Source: Motacilla alba alba (Eukaryota; Chordata; Aves; Passeriformes; Motacillidae). Taken from it: a DNA stretch of 64,000 nt. Below the pieces are notes generated by a model, which was not told where the DNA came from, did not search any database, and saw only the letters and a program-made list of their open reading frames with translations. How positions within the stretch are numbered: the stretch's first letter is position 1; every line of letters begins with the position of its first letter. The stretch is from positions 25,836,286 through 25,900,285 of the forward strand of contig NC_052021.1 of NCBI RefSeq assembly GCF_015832195.1, in the 5' to 3' direction. A program made the position numbers and the translations under genes. Shown in pieces: positions 1-12,256 of this stretch.

Positions 1-3000
1 CCTGTGCCCCAGTAAAGGGAACTGACAAACACACTGCCTCTGATTCTGACTCAAATTAGTCTGCAGGTTCAGCCCCAGTTAGCTCCATCTGCAATGGACT
101 CAAGCTCTTTGCCTGATTTGCAGAGGGCAAAAGCATTCAATAAGCTCCTTGAAAAAAGATCTGAAGATCCACGTGTGAAATCAGTATTATGGATTGATAA
201 CCATGTTTCACACAACAATTTTTTAATTGCCTGTTGTCCCTTTTCACAACCCAGGCTGGGAAAGAAAAATAGGTTTGTTTCACAAGCAGTACCATGCCGA
301 AGAAGAAGCAGTGAGGACTTGGCAGTTCAGAATCTGTCTGGCAGCTCTGGTGCTACCAAGAAACTTTGAGGGAGTTCAACATGTTCTGCAAGTTCAGCAC
401 ATTGCAGTGTATTGCACAAAGAAGCCATAAGGTCTTTTCTGCATCCAACCCTGGGACAAGGATCCATTTGATTCATATCCCTTTGAGGCCCAGCAAAACT
501 TTCCCATTAGCTTGGATGAGGTTTGAGTTGCACCCAGAGCCTATTTCCTAAGGAGTCACCTAGCTTTTGATAAGGTCCAGCATATGAGGATGTGAAGTAT
601 TTGTTCCTGCTTTGTGGATTAAAGATGTGTCTGTTGTATAAATAGCAGAGACACCCACGCCTGTAATTTCTAACTGCCAGGAGTGGGAGGCCAGGGCTGG
701 AAGGGAGGAGAGCAGTGGCTGGATGCATCTCTCCACCTAAAAGGCAGACAGAGCTCACCATCCCCTGGCCCTGCCAACCAGCTAATGAAGCTCTATTTTG
801 GCACCTAGGTAAAGGTCAAACTTTCCATAATCACGCCCTACTGTGACTCCTGAAGGATGATTTTCCCACACATATAAAGGAAGAGAGTACACCCAAAGCA
901 AAATCAGGATATAGACATGCGAAGTGTAAGCTGAAGGGTTATGGTACCTTTATGATGTCTCAAACTCCATTAACAAGTTGATTTCTTTTCCAGAAGGGTT
1001 TAATCCTGTTCCATACTAAGGGAAAGGGTGGGAGTTCACAGTACTTCAGGCTTCCTTGAGAAACCCCTCTCTTGTTCCCCTGACAGGAAGCAAGGGCAGG
1101 CAAGATCTCCCACTTCTCTAGCACAGGTGGATAAATTAGTGCCCAGGTCCCTACAGGTGCAATTATCACAGATTTTGTAAGCTTTGGGATTTAAAAGTGT
1201 TACATTTGATTCTGCCTAATTTTGTGTGTGCAGGGATATACTCATCCTGTCCAGAAAAAACAAAGCCAAGAGCACATCAGGACAACCCAGCCTTAGCACA
1301 CCCATGGCAGGCAAAATTAGTGGGTGGTGCACAATATTAATTCAGCTCCTTACCCATGTGCGCCAGGATGCTGCCTTTAATTAAATTAGCATAAGCTATC
1401 TCTTTGACATTCTGATTTAATATTATAGACTCAAGGTTTTATCCCAGTAAATGCATTAAATGTGAATGCATCCCAGGGTCATTTTTTCATGTTTCTCTAT
1501 ACGTTCGCTGTTTTTATTTTCTTAATGACCCAGTTTGTCTTTGCCAGCTGGAACGTGTGTGTTACAGACCAAGCCAAGGTATGGTCCTCAGAAGTGGAAG
1601 GCAAATCAGTACAGTGGTTTCTTTACTGCAGCCAGGGTGGAGGGGGTCCCCAATGGGATGGAGGGGACTTATGGCTCCCACCTTCCCAAAGCCATCCTGA
1701 GCCTTAGGAACAAGCAGTAGCTGAGACCAGTTTGTGCTGGGCTTGAATCTACTGCTGCCCCATTCACCAGGGCAGAACTCTCATAGGTCCCTTGACCATT
1801 CTCCAGCCAATTATGAGGGCTATGGAAAGGCTCCTCTTCTTGGGCTGTTTCCTCTCTTTTAAGAGCACTTTGGCACTGTTGAGTCCTGTGAAAATGTCAC
1901 AGATAGCTGAGAGTCATGTTCAATATGCAATATACACAGCAGGGCTAGGTCACTCTGCCTTCCTCCTACAAGATCTCCTGCACTCTGTTCGGGTGGGATT
2001 CCTTTCAGGCCCCTTGTGCATGAAGTCTCTGGACCACAATGTCCCACCTGGCCAGGCTTATGTCCAGATCACTGCCCAGCACCCTCCTGGATGGGTTTCT
2101 GCTACCCAGGTGCCAACCCAAACCTCATCCTGGACCCCCCCTCAGTATCAGCACTTTTCCTTCAGACTGTGTTCTCTCTCCCTGTGTGCAGGAGGTTTGC
2201 TCTGGGGTGGTGAACCCAGGGGAGCTGAGGAACTGAACTCTGGTTCTGCAGCACGTGATCTGTTGCTTCCACACAGCCTTTACATTTGCATGTTACTGAA
2301 TTAATCACTTTAAATTAATGCTTGCTGGTTTTCTCATCTCAAGAAATGCACTGAATGCAAAACAGTGTCATCCTTACAGGGACTATTTCTAGCTCTACAG
2401 CAGATTAAAACTAAATTAGCTGATGTTTCAAAACTGGCAAAACCATGTATCTGCTGTACAGTTTGTAATGCTGGCAGACTGTTATTAATGGTGGGATGAC
2501 ATGTATTAAAAATTCTATGTTTATGAAATGCACTTTTAAGTGCTTGGCTGTAGCAGCAGAACACTCCCTTGCTTTGTTCTTTAAAGGTAAAGGGAACCTG
2601 CTCAAGTCAGAGTCATTACCAGGTAGGCTGTGACTCTGCTGCTTATCTGGTGCCATTGCATGTCTCCTCTTGATTCAGCAGCTGGAATTTTTCTGAATTT
2701 TTACGCTTTTTCCACCCCACACTGGGAACTCTTTTCTCCTAGTGCAGGTCAAACTGTGTCCCCAGTGTTTCACCCTACAAAGAATATCTGAGCTGTGATT
2801 GAGTGCACACAGAGAACTAGATAAATGGAGCTGAAACACCTTCTAGACAGTCTCCTCTGTCCTAGTATTTGTACTTTTCTCTTGCAGAAAACCTCCTACT
2901 TTTTCCTGAGTTTTCGCATTTATCCAGATCTTGCACAGCAGCCTGGGATCACACACGTTGCAGGATTCATTTCGTATCTTCAGGCTCAAGGAAAAGATGG

Positions 3001-5955
3001 GCGTCCCAACTGTTGTTAAGATGGCTGGCACCTCTCAGGAGGAAGAACACAGGCAGGAGAGGATGATGAGCCCTGCCCTGGAGCTCCAGAACAGGACTAC
3101 GGCAGGACACAGCAGGCCACACTGATACAACTGGGAATGCTCCTGGACAAGGCTGTTCCCTGGGGACAGCCCACATTTGGACAGTGCCAACACCCTTTTC
3201 TAGAGGGTTCAATTCACATTATCTCCACTTTTTGTTCAATGGGACAGACGGGCACTGTGCCACCCTGCCCGAGACAGCAGCAGAGAGCTCAGGGTGCTCA
3301 GCTGGTGATTAAAGTGAAATCCATGCAATTTTACAGCTATGCCTGGTAGGATTCGAGGTTTATTTCTACTGAGAGCTGATACTTAAAAGCAACAATAATT
3401 TATGGTTGTCAGCTTTTACTGCCAGCTACCATTCCTGCTCTCCACCCTGGTGTCAGGGCCCACACTGCTCCCTCTTTAATACTGACACCTCCCTGGTGCT
3501 CAGCTGGGGCTGCTTGCAGAATCCAGAGCTGGTAAGAAATCATAGCCATTGCTGCAGGAGCAGGAGAGAGCATGCAAAAAAAGCTGTCTCTACTGATATT
3601 TCACAAAGAAAAATTGAGTCTACTAAGCTTCCTTGCAGCTATGCAGAACCTTTAATATAAAATGGGTTTGCAGCTTTTGGTGGAAAGACCCTGTGAGCAA
3701 AGGTGAGGGAGCTGGGTGTCTCTCCATCAGGCTGCTCACATTACCTCAATGCTGTCAGAGGAGTTTTTGCAGGAGAGGTTGTATTTCAGCCTGGCTACAT
3801 AAGGGGCTAATTGCCCCAAAATAGCCACGGTCTCACCTGTAGCTTGCTGCCCAGTAAGAGGTTTGTGTTGCTGACTCTCTGCTTATTGTGGGGCAAACAC
3901 AAGCTCACCCCTCATGGTGGTATGGAAACACATAACTTTGCTTCTGTGGTAATAATAAAACCAGTGCACTTTTCTTTAAAGAATGCACTTGTGAAGAGGG
4001 GCTATTTTGTACGCAATGGCCCAGACGCCTGCCTCCCATCACCTCCACTCTGCAGCAGAAGCAAGGCAAACTGCAGGAGACATCTCCATCCCATCCCATC
4101 CCCTGCACTGCCAGGTGTGCAGGTACCCACAGCCTTCAGCAAGGGAAATGCAGAAGCACCAACACCCAGGGTTATTTGTGTTCCCAAGCAGAAACATTCA
4201 ACCCAACGACAGTAACAGCACCTGCTGCCTCTGCCCCCGGTGAGGAGCCCTTTCAAACTGCCTTGCCATAACTTAGGCAAGAGGCTGGACAGAACACAGC
4301 TCAGCTGTGGGCAGCAGAGGTGGGATGCACACGGGTCTGTGCTGGCTGCCCACAGAGCCCACAGCAGCTCTCAGCAGCAGCAGGGATGCCCAAACAGCTG
4401 CTGGCCACAAGCAGGGTGCAGCCAGCTGCTCACCGGGTAAGCTGCTCCTTGTGCAAACACAAGGTCGTAGCCTGATAGAATGAATCTGCACTTGGATGTC
4501 TCAGCTCATACTCCTCTCTCACAGAAGCACTGCAATCACTCCGGCAGATTTTCAGCAAAATGTTTTACTTCAGGGGATGTTTTTATGTTTTGTGTTTCTC
4601 GTCTGAAAAGTTCAAGTTCTTCAAAATTCAGCCCACACAGGAGTTTAGGGCCAGGTTTCATCAGGTTTATGTCAAAAAATATTTTCACACTGTTTCAAAA
4701 TATGTCAGACTACCTTGTTCCAACAAATTCTAAATGGAAAACCTCTAACTAATATTTTTCTACTGCTTTGAAAACTAGTCCAATCTTTTCAGTTTAGTTA
4801 GAATAGCCAGTATTTACAAAACATCTCTATAATAAAAATAAAAATTAAAATATTTGATGGATGTAACTCTTTCAGCTCAACAATTTCTCCATGGTTTGTT
4901 GTAAACAAAATTTTTCATGGTCCTATAATCTCATCCCAGAACAGGATAGACCTACAAAATATTGTCAAAAGGCAGAAAAAAGAAAGATTTTCTGTTTGTC
5001 CCTTGTTTTGACCAAGTCAAAAATTGCTGCACTGTTGAATTCCCATAGGCACTCAGCCTCCTGAAGGGAGAAAGGGAATGCTAATTTCATGGTTGGCTTT
5101 ACTTAATGAAATAAAAATATTCTTGCCCAAATATTGCACAAATAAGGCAGAATTGTTCACAGACCCTGCCCTGATCAAGCTGCACTCAGAAACGTGTGAT
5201 CTGATTATCCTCATTTGAGCAAACTGACTGTCAGGCTTTGTGCCCCAGCAGGAAGATGGGCTGTTAACAAGTCAGGTATTTACAGCACAGATGTCAACAA
5301 TTTGGAGTATTTAATCACAGCACATTTCAATTTGTCCTCAGCTCAGACAAAGGAGCTGCCTGTGCCAAGGGTGTGTATGGAACTGGTCTTGGTCTAATAT
5401 CATTATATGTATCCTTGGTTTTGCACCAAAAAAACCCCAAATAATCTCTAACCAACAAGTGCTGGCTTAGCACATCCCCAGCCAAGGCCATCTCCGGTAT
5501 ATCTACCGAGGCTGAGCTCTGTGTGGGCTTAGGAAAGCCTTGGGTGGGGATGAGGAAGATTTGCTTTTTCTGACTAATGGCATGGCATACATTTTGCTTG
5601 CAAAAGGCCTCTCAGATATGAAATTTCACAAATACTATGAAAAGGTCTTTTCTGAATGCCCAGAGACAGTGCACAAGCTAAAGCTATAGCACTGAGATGA
5701 TAAAAGCACACCCTGAAGGAATGAATAATTGAAGCCCAGCCCTAAATATTAATAGAATACAAGGAGAAGAGGACACGTTCCTCAGCTTTGCACTTACCGA
5801 GCTGCCTGTTTGGATTTGAAGCACAGATATTCTCACAACCTCTCTAAGCTCCTTAAATCCCCTCCTGGAAGACCACGGTGCTCCAAGCTAATGCTGCATT
5901 TGTCTAAAACTCCCCAGCTCATTTTGTATTCAGACCTCAAGAGGAACGTGGTAGT

Positions 5956-6003
5956 GTTTGTTGGAAGATGTGTTTGTTGGAAGATGTGTTTATTGGAAGA
6001 TGC
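5956..6003. repeat. 16-bp tandem repeat, three copies
   Basis: Three head-to-tail copies of GTTTGTTGGAAGATGT, at 5956-5971, 5972-5987 and 5988-6003. The first two are identical. The third differs by one base in the middle (GTTTATTGG) and at its last base. It is a short minisatellite-like expansion with no link to a gene. Confidence 0.9.
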
Positions 6004-6843
6004 GTTCCAGAAGCAGATGGAAGCAAAGGACACTGCTCGCACAGAGGGGAGAGCAGCATTTGTGCAGGAGAGAGGATGCACAGAGGGACAACGTGCAGTG
6101 AGTGGGGACTTCCTCCAGCTCCAGAGATACCCAGCCAGGGAAGCCTGACAGGATGCTGGGGTGACAGGGGGATACCAAAGAGACACAGCAGGCACCCTTC
6201 AGCTGGGTCATGTTCTGCTCTGGGAGATGTTTACAACATGCTGGCCCCAGCCTTGTTCCTAAACAGGATCAGCCCAATGCAGATTGGTGCAGGGCAGTCA
6301 CAGGCTCTGAGAGCTGCAAGAAAGGGCTCACAGCCAAGCACACACATGGGAGGCCATCCACCTTCAGGCTCTGTGGGCAAAACCCTGCCCTGACACCAGG
6401 AACCAGAGCGAGCCATCCATCCACGGGGACACGCAAAATGGACAGAAATGGATCTTTTTAAATTCAAATGCCATTTGAGAATGGAGGTTGCTGCGCACAT
6501 AGTGTCTCGTGGGAGCAGGGTAACACTTCTTCAGCAGCCCGTGGCAGTGGGCAGCCCTGATGAACCAATTCCCCTGCAACCTTCACAAGCCCTCAGGCCA
6601 GTAAAATACAAGCAATTTAAATTAATTTTTTTAAAAATGCATTTCTCTCCGTCTGCTGATATGTCTTAGGTTGATGTCTGCTGGCACTAAAATAGCCTTA
6701 AGTACCTTCTGGCTGTAAATCAGAGCCATTTTAGGCATCAGAGCAGCCACACTCTCTGACCACCTCACACAAGACTGAAAGGGGAGTTCCCATCCCTGTG
6801 GCTTAAATCAGGGGGAAACTCCTGAAAGGTTTGATACTGTGAT

Positions 6844-6903
6844 GGGACAGCCAAGGAACAGGCAGGATAACTTGGGACAGCCAGGGAACAGGCAGGATAA
6901 CTT
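6844..6903. repeat. 30-bp tandem duplication
   Basis: Two adjacent 30-bp units, 6844-6873 and 6874-6903, each beginning GGGACAGCCA and ending GGATAACTT, differ at a single position (AAGG versus AGGG). The near identity suggests a recent local duplication. Confidence 0.9.
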
Positions 6904-8108
6904 GGCACACCCAGATGTCCAGGTTGGATGTGCCAAACCAGCACACCCCACTGTAGCATGGAGCTGCCCTAGGGCTGCCAGCCCCCTCCTCCTCCTGCAG
7001 CAGCTCAGAGGAACCCTAAGAAACAGGAAGGGGTCCATGGGGTCAGACAGCATCATAGCCCTGCTTCTTTACCATGTGAATCCCCATCAGACAGACATCA
7101 CTCCGCTGCCTCGTGGAAGCAAACACATCCATGGGCATCCACCTCTTCCTAAATTTAGAACGATTTTTAACAAGCTGGAAGCAACAAAATAAACAACACT
7201 TGATCTGCAAGCTCCCCGCTCTTGACAGTGTCCCCAGAGGTGGTGGAAAGCCGAGGAGATAGCTCCTTGCTTTAATTGGTACATTAAAATTCTTCCAGGC
7301 CACTACACAACTGTTAATAGGCAACTTAATTAAGCACTAACACAGTTCATATTTCTACCCTCCAGAGGTTCTTGTTTCATTTTTTTTTCTTATTACATCC
7401 AAAGCCATGGGGAGTTTTGTCCTAATCATGTAAAACAAGCTGAGGGCAGTGACACCATGCAAGTTATTTAACTCCTGATCTCCAGACACCATTGCCAGAT
7501 GTCCAGGCCTGCAGTTTCTTCTCCAAAAACAAGCCAGAGGACTCTAGGAACAAGGTGTGAATTGCTAAAAGTCAACAAAAATTAATGTCAACAATCCTTA
7601 GCACCAGCAGCCAAGTCACCCCGCTGAGTGCCAAAAGGAAATGGTGTTGGGCAAAGACAGGGCCTCTGCAGGCATCAAGTGACAACAAGGTGGGGTTTTG
7701 TCCATTGCCTGAATGACCACGGAGCCTTATTCAGCATGCCATGAATATCTTCCAAAATTCTCCAGGCTGTCCTCTGCCTCATGCCACCCAAAGGAGACTC
7801 CTGAGGAACAGAAGTGGCAAAGGAAAGAGACAGCATCTCCAGATCCCCAGGAAAGCTTTGATAGTTGGCTGCTCCCACCACTTGGCTCTCACTGTCACCT
7901 GCTGAAGAAAGCACAGGAACAAGCACCAATGCCCCACAACACCCCAGCCCTTCAGTGCTTCTGGGCAATCATTTTCCTGTGTGCAGCCTGCACATCAGGC
8001 TGGTTTGATGGATTTGCTGAAGAGGCCCTCAGCAACCGTGTTCTCAAAAGTTTTCTTCTTTTTAACACTGTAAATCAAAACTTGCTCCAAAGCTGTTGTG
8101 GGAAGTGA

Positions 8109-8665
8109 CAGAATCACAGAATCACAGAATAATCAAGTTGGAAGAGACCTCTAAGATCATCAAGTCCAACTTATGCCCTAACACCTCAACTAGACTATAG
8201 CACCAAGTGCCATGCCCAGTCTTTTTTTAAACACCTCCAGAGATGGTGATTCTACCACCTCTCTGGGAAGACAATTCCAGTATTTTATTATTCTTTTGGT
8301 GAAAATTTTTTTCCTAATATCCAATCTGTACCTTCCCTGACGTAGCTTGAAACTGTGTCCTCGTGTTCTGTCACTTGCTGCCCGGTGGAAGAGACCGACC
8401 CCCACCTGTCTACAGCCTCCCTTCAGGAAGTTGTAGAGAGCAATAAGGTCACCTCTAAACCGCCTCTTCCCCAGGCTAAACAACCCCAGCTCCTTCAAAC
8501 GTTCCTCACAGGGCTTGTGTTCCAAGCCCCTCACCAGCCCCGTTGCCCTCCTCTGGACGAGCTCAAGCATCTCAACATCCTTCCCAAACTGAGGGGCCAG
8601 AACTGGACACAGCACTCAAGATGCAGTCTCACCAGTGCCGAGTACAGGGGAAAATGACCTCCCTG
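8109..8665 (-). mobile_element. CR1 LINE, 5'-truncated, 3' end intact
   Basis: Read on the minus strand, this is the 3' part of a chicken-repeat-1 (CR1) non-LTR retrotransposon. It encodes the C-terminal end of the reverse transcriptase protein: an [13 protein letters not shown] segment, then a 141-codon frame (8190-8615) with [27 protein letters not shown] and [20 protein letters not shown]. The two parts are out of frame by one base near 8595, where a G appears lost after CVQFW, so the copy is dead. The 3' end carries the tandem AGAATCAC octamers (plus-strand sense) at 8109-8132. Typical CR1 copies are severely 5'-truncated like this one. Confidence 0.95.
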
Positions 8666-11170
8666 CTCCTGCTGGACCAGTTTAATAGTCATGCAAATAA
8701 TAGTGGGGTTTTGATTATAGGTGATTTCAGGTGAGTTACGAGCCATTTAAGTTAAAAACAACTGAATTTTACTGCTACCAAGCACACTTAAGGTAATACA
8801 CACAGATTGAGGAAGAAGAGGTGAATGAAGAAGCCAAGCAGTCACCTGGTCTATGGAGGCAAGGAGCACGTGCTCCTGGTGATGAATGAATATTAATCCC
8901 TCTGCTCAAGGAGAAATGGTTTATTTGCCTCAAAAGCCTTGTACACCAACAGGCACATTGCCAATTTAATCCCTCTGCTCAAGGAGAAATGGTTTATTTG
9001 CCTCAAAAGCCTTGTACACCAACAGGCACATTGCCAATGCCATCATGATTCATGGTGGAACTGTGGAGCTGAGGGGGGGTCTCCTTCATTGGCAAATAAG
9101 GTCTGTCTCCTGCTGTAACATTTTTAGTCCAAGGGAACGAAGAATTCCAGAGCCCCTGAACACAGCAATAGTGTAGTTGGAAATTTCTAGCACAAACATT
9201 AACAAACAGCTGGGAAAAGGACAGAGAGGGCAGTGCTCTGGTGACATAAAGCAGGGTGGCCACGTGGACCTTCAGTATGGTTTGCATTTGCTGAGGTCCT
9301 GTCCCAAGGGTAAAAACAGGATCACATGGTGGTGGTAAGGTACAACCACCAAGCTCCTGGGTTGGTGCAGGGATAGGACTGGATAGGCTGAATCCACAAA
9401 CACCTCTGTAGAAGAGGCTCTCTCACAACTCAGAAATGTGCTTTGCAGCATGATCTAAAGCTACAAGATGCCCACTAGGTTAAAAGTACTGCAAAACTAA
9501 ATGGTTTGAAAATAGACCATTGAGTATGTTGTTATTGAAAATGCCCCTTCCTTCCTTCCTTCCTGCTTTCCCACAACAACAACAAAAGCCTCTGTGGACT
9601 TTTTTTTTTCCAGAATTAAATATTTTTTTTCCATTTGAAGAACATAATTTTGTGGCTATTTCTGTGCATGGTTCACACAAAAATAAAACCCCTAAACCTG
9701 GCATTGGTTTCCATTCAATTTTTTTCTTGCTTCTTTCTTCCTTGACTTTTTCCTTCCTCCAGGAGAAGGGAAGGGAGAGATCACTCAGGGAAAGCAGGCA
9801 CTAAATGGAATAAATCAAAACCTGATAAAAGGAAAATAAGAGAATTCAAGTTTAATGCCCATTGGAAACCTAAAGCTCAGACAGGACAGGATACAAAAGG
9901 CAGTTGTGTTTTCGAGGACTGAATAGGGGGAGAGATAAATGCCTTAGTTGGGAATGTGTGTCAGCAGCCCTGCCCTATGAAACACCGTGTGCCCCTGCTG
10001 CCAAACCCGAGAAAGGGGCAAAGATCTCCCAGCTGTGACCAAGAGCTGGTGTCAGATTCCCTGCAAGGAAAGCCCACAGGGTTGTGTGGTGAGGGAGGAT
10101 GAGCTGGGGAGTGAATGGTGGCAGGGATCTGCTGAGACTCCAGGACTGGTGCCGAGAGGAGAACACAAGTATGAGTTGTCCTACCCCTGACGCTGTGCAG
10201 GAGGCTTTGGGATGGGAACGAGCCATGAATTTCTGTGATCTGTGTGGGAATGGTCCCAGGGTGGCACCTGGCTGCAAGGACGGTACTGACGTGGAGAAAA
10301 GGTCTAATAAGGCTATTCAAACCTAAATTATTCCTTTTGGTGTTGTGCTCCCCCTTCACATCAGTGTCCAAGCCAGCCATGCTGGCTTTAGGCTACAGGG
10401 ACAAAAGCGTCCCTGGCTTCTGCTTTTCTCTGTTTGGTAGAAATCCTCCTCTTTCACCTTCCTGTGGGAAACACCTGCCCTGACATTTGAATAGAGACCT
10501 TTCCAGGCTGGGTCATGACCCGGAGATCCGGGATGCTGAATCACCTCGGGAACACCCGGCTGAGCAGTGCAGCCCCCCAGGCCTGCAGCAGAGTCTGTTC
10601 GAGCTCCCAGCCCTGCCCTGCAGAGCAGCTCCAGAGCGCCGGGGGAGGCTGCAGCACCGGCGTCCCTTGCTCAGCGCCGCTGGACACACACGGATTTCCC
10701 TGGGAAAACCCGCCTTGTCACAGCACAGCCTGTGCGGAGATCCCTCGCTTGTCCTTTGAGCCTGTACCCACAGGGACAATGGGCTCCTTCGGCAGAGAGG
10801 TTTTGCCCGTTGTTTTAAGCGGCAGCACGTACTCGTGAGACACCTGGGAGTGGCTGAGGTGCGAGCTGGGTTTCCGCAGACACAGCTGAGCTGAAAGCTG
10901 CTGCTTCCAGCGGGTGGTGAGAAACCACTCGACCATTTAAATACATGTACCTGTCTGCAGTGGCTGGGGGGTGATATTGACCTTTTAAAGCACTTGTTGC
11001 ACCTCTGTTTTATCAGCTCCTTGGAAAAAAAACCAAAAAAACAAAAAAACCAGCTGGGGGCAGGGGGAAGAGGGAAAGAAAACTATGTACACAAACATTT
11101 CCATTTCCTCAGAAAATTTCTTTGAAATATTAGGAATTTGATTTGCTGTTACCCGATGGCTCCTTTATTA
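8666..11170. other. Intergenic region with local duplication and moderately GC-rich patch
   Basis: No supported gene. It contains a perfect 73-bp tandem duplication (8893-9038, listed separately), a (CCTT)n run near 9547-9566, and a moderately GC- and CpG-rich stretch near 10.5-10.9 kb. The open frames there overlap on both strands, which is typical of GC-rich non-coding DNA. Confidence 0.6.
8893..9038. repeat. Perfect 73-bp tandem duplication
   Basis: Bases 8893-8965 and 8966-9038 are identical over all 73 positions (TTAATCCCTCTGCTC... to ...GCACATTGCCAAT). The absence of any difference implies a very recent duplication, a segregating variant or an assembly duplication. Confidence 0.97.
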
Positions 11171-11179
11171 TCTGATACT

Positions 11180-11335
11180 GAAGCGGAGTTTTGATCGAAC
11201 ACCTGCAGCGAGCGCGGCAGCGCCGGAGAAAACCGCTCAGCCCGCACTGCCTCGCTCGGCCACCAGGTGTCGCTGCGCCCGGCCCGGCCGCGCTGAGCCC
11301 GCGGCGGAGCCCGCCCTTGGTCCATTGTGGGCTTA
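11180..11335. promoter_or_regulatory. Small GC/CpG-rich patch with CTCF-like site
   Basis: This short CpG-rich block lies about 0.4 kb beyond the main XPNPEP1 polyadenylation signal. At 11256-11274 it holds CGGCCACCAGGTGTCGCTG, which matches 15 of 19 bases of the CTCF consensus as I know it, including the invariant CCACCAGG...CGCT framework, in plus orientation. A CTCF site just outside the 3' end of a gene, facing a gene-poor region, would be a plausible boundary element. The motif is seen; binding is inference. Confidence 0.5.
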
Positions 11336-11729
11336 TTTATTTATTTAATTTACTAATTGCTTTGTGTCCAGGAAGAGCTGCAATTCCACGATACTGCCCA
11401 CGCATCCTGCACTGCCATGGGCTATACAAGCACTCAGTAAGACATAACAATAGACAGAAGTACTGGCCCGGGCGCTCTGCACACACAAACCTCTGCCGAG
11501 TGTCTCCATATCCTTCCAGGACCTGTCACAAATCAGAACTGACTGCTCTCTCCATAACCTCTGCCCAGCACCTGGCACCAGGCAGTCCTAAACATATTTG
11601 TTCCCTGTCTGAGTTAGATGCACACATAAGGGTGGAAAGATGAGGTTCCTGTCCTTCTTCAAGCTGCCAAACCCAACACATCACCGACTGCAAGAGAAGA
11701 CAGATGGAGCAAACAGTGGATTGGAATCT

Positions 11730-11735
11730 TTTATT
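11730..11735 (-). terminator. Polyadenylation signal AATAAA (distal, probable main)
   Basis: A canonical AATAAA hexamer on the minus strand in the context GAATAAAAG. It is followed 45-65 bases downstream by a GT-rich element. It probably sets the main 3' end of XPNPEP1 mRNA. Confidence 0.7.
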
Positions 11736-11899
11736 CAGTAATCAGTCCTGCTGTGTGGGTAACATCTTAGCAACTGGAACCCAAGTATGCAAAAATACTG
11801 AGTTTTCACAGTGAAAAACCAGACAGTATAAAATATTCCAGTATTGCCTCTTAGAACCATTATTGAAATAAGACCTCTGTTTCAAAGGCAACGTGCTTA

Positions 11900-11905
11900 T
11901 TTATT
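11900..11905 (-). terminator. Polyadenylation signal AATAAA (proximal)
   Basis: A second canonical AATAAA on the minus strand, in the context ACAATAAATAAG, about 220 bases after the XPNPEP1 stop codon. The downstream sequence is less GT-rich than at the distal site, so use as an alternative site is possible but less certain. Confidence 0.45.
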
Positions 11906-12127
11906 GTTTGTTTTCTATGCTCAATCCCTCCCCCCAAAACACTTATTCAGACAGGAACCCTCCTCAGCCCCACATTACCCGCACGTGCTGCGGGGCAAGA
12001 AACACTACATGAAATCCCTTCCTGATTCCCAAATGCTTATTGAAGAGCGTCCTCCCAGTGGTGCCGAGCTCCGGGAAGATGATCGGAACACGGAGCTGTC
12101 CTGACATTCCACACACCAGTGCAGGTG

Positions 12128-12256
12128 CTACTGGACTCGGGCCAGAGGCTCTGTCTCCCGGAGGAGCCACCGAAGAGCTTCGTGCCGGCCTTGCCTCTCC
12201 AGCTCTGCTCCCACCACTTCCCTGCACTTCTGATGGTACTCGTTCACCCAGTTACA
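12128..12256 (-). CDS. XPNPEP1: XPNPEP1 exon 20 coding part (residues 582-623, stop)
   Basis: The last coding exon: acceptor TTTCTGCAG at 12257 side, phase 0, 42 codons then TAG. It encodes the C-terminal helix region with [11 protein letters not shown], a [13 protein letters not shown] segment and RWLLRETEP. The last few residues (LARVQ) differ from the human tail, which is expected for a poorly conserved end outside the active site. Confidence 0.95.
   Translation of the reverse strand, partial: CNWVNEYHQKCREVVGAELERQGRHEALRWLLRETEPLARVQ

Larger units (their letters stand above)
1..8108. other. Intergenic region, no gene supported
   Basis: Non-coding sequence of mixed composition beyond the 3' end of XPNPEP1. 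The open frames here (up to about 170 codons near 1.8-2.3 kb) have no recognisable domains, lie in overlapping frames and look like chance. Two small tandem repeats (5956-6003 and 6844-6903) are listed separately. In other vertebrates this side of XPNPEP1 is a large gene-poor interval, which fits the emptiness; that is established synteny applied by inference. An unannotated long non-coding RNA cannot be excluded from sequence alone. Confidence 0.6.
11700..12127 (-). other. XPNPEP1: XPNPEP1 3' untranslated region
   Basis: This sequence follows the TAG stop codon at 12130-12128 on the minus strand. Two AATAAA polyadenylation signals are present, at 11905-11900 and 11735-11730. The distal one is followed by a GT-rich stretch (minus strand, about 11685-11665), as expected downstream of a cleavage site. 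The likely UTR is therefore about 420 bases, with a possible shorter form of about 240 bases. The exact cleavage position is inferred. Confidence 0.75.

Noticed and set aside
1792..2304. 170-codon plus-strand open frame in the left flank
   Set aside because: Low-information sequence with overlapping frames on both strands and no similarity I recognise.
7043..7324. Possible coding or 3'-UTR-like sequence near 7.0-7.3 kb
   Set aside because: I considered an exon or a processed pseudogene but could match it to no protein family, and saw no clean splice borders or poly-A tail.
8190..8615. 141-codon intact-looking reverse transcriptase fragment as a host gene
   Set aside because: It is the C-terminal end of a 5'-truncated CR1 copy with a one-base frameshift just upstream, so it is a retrotransposon relic, not a gene.
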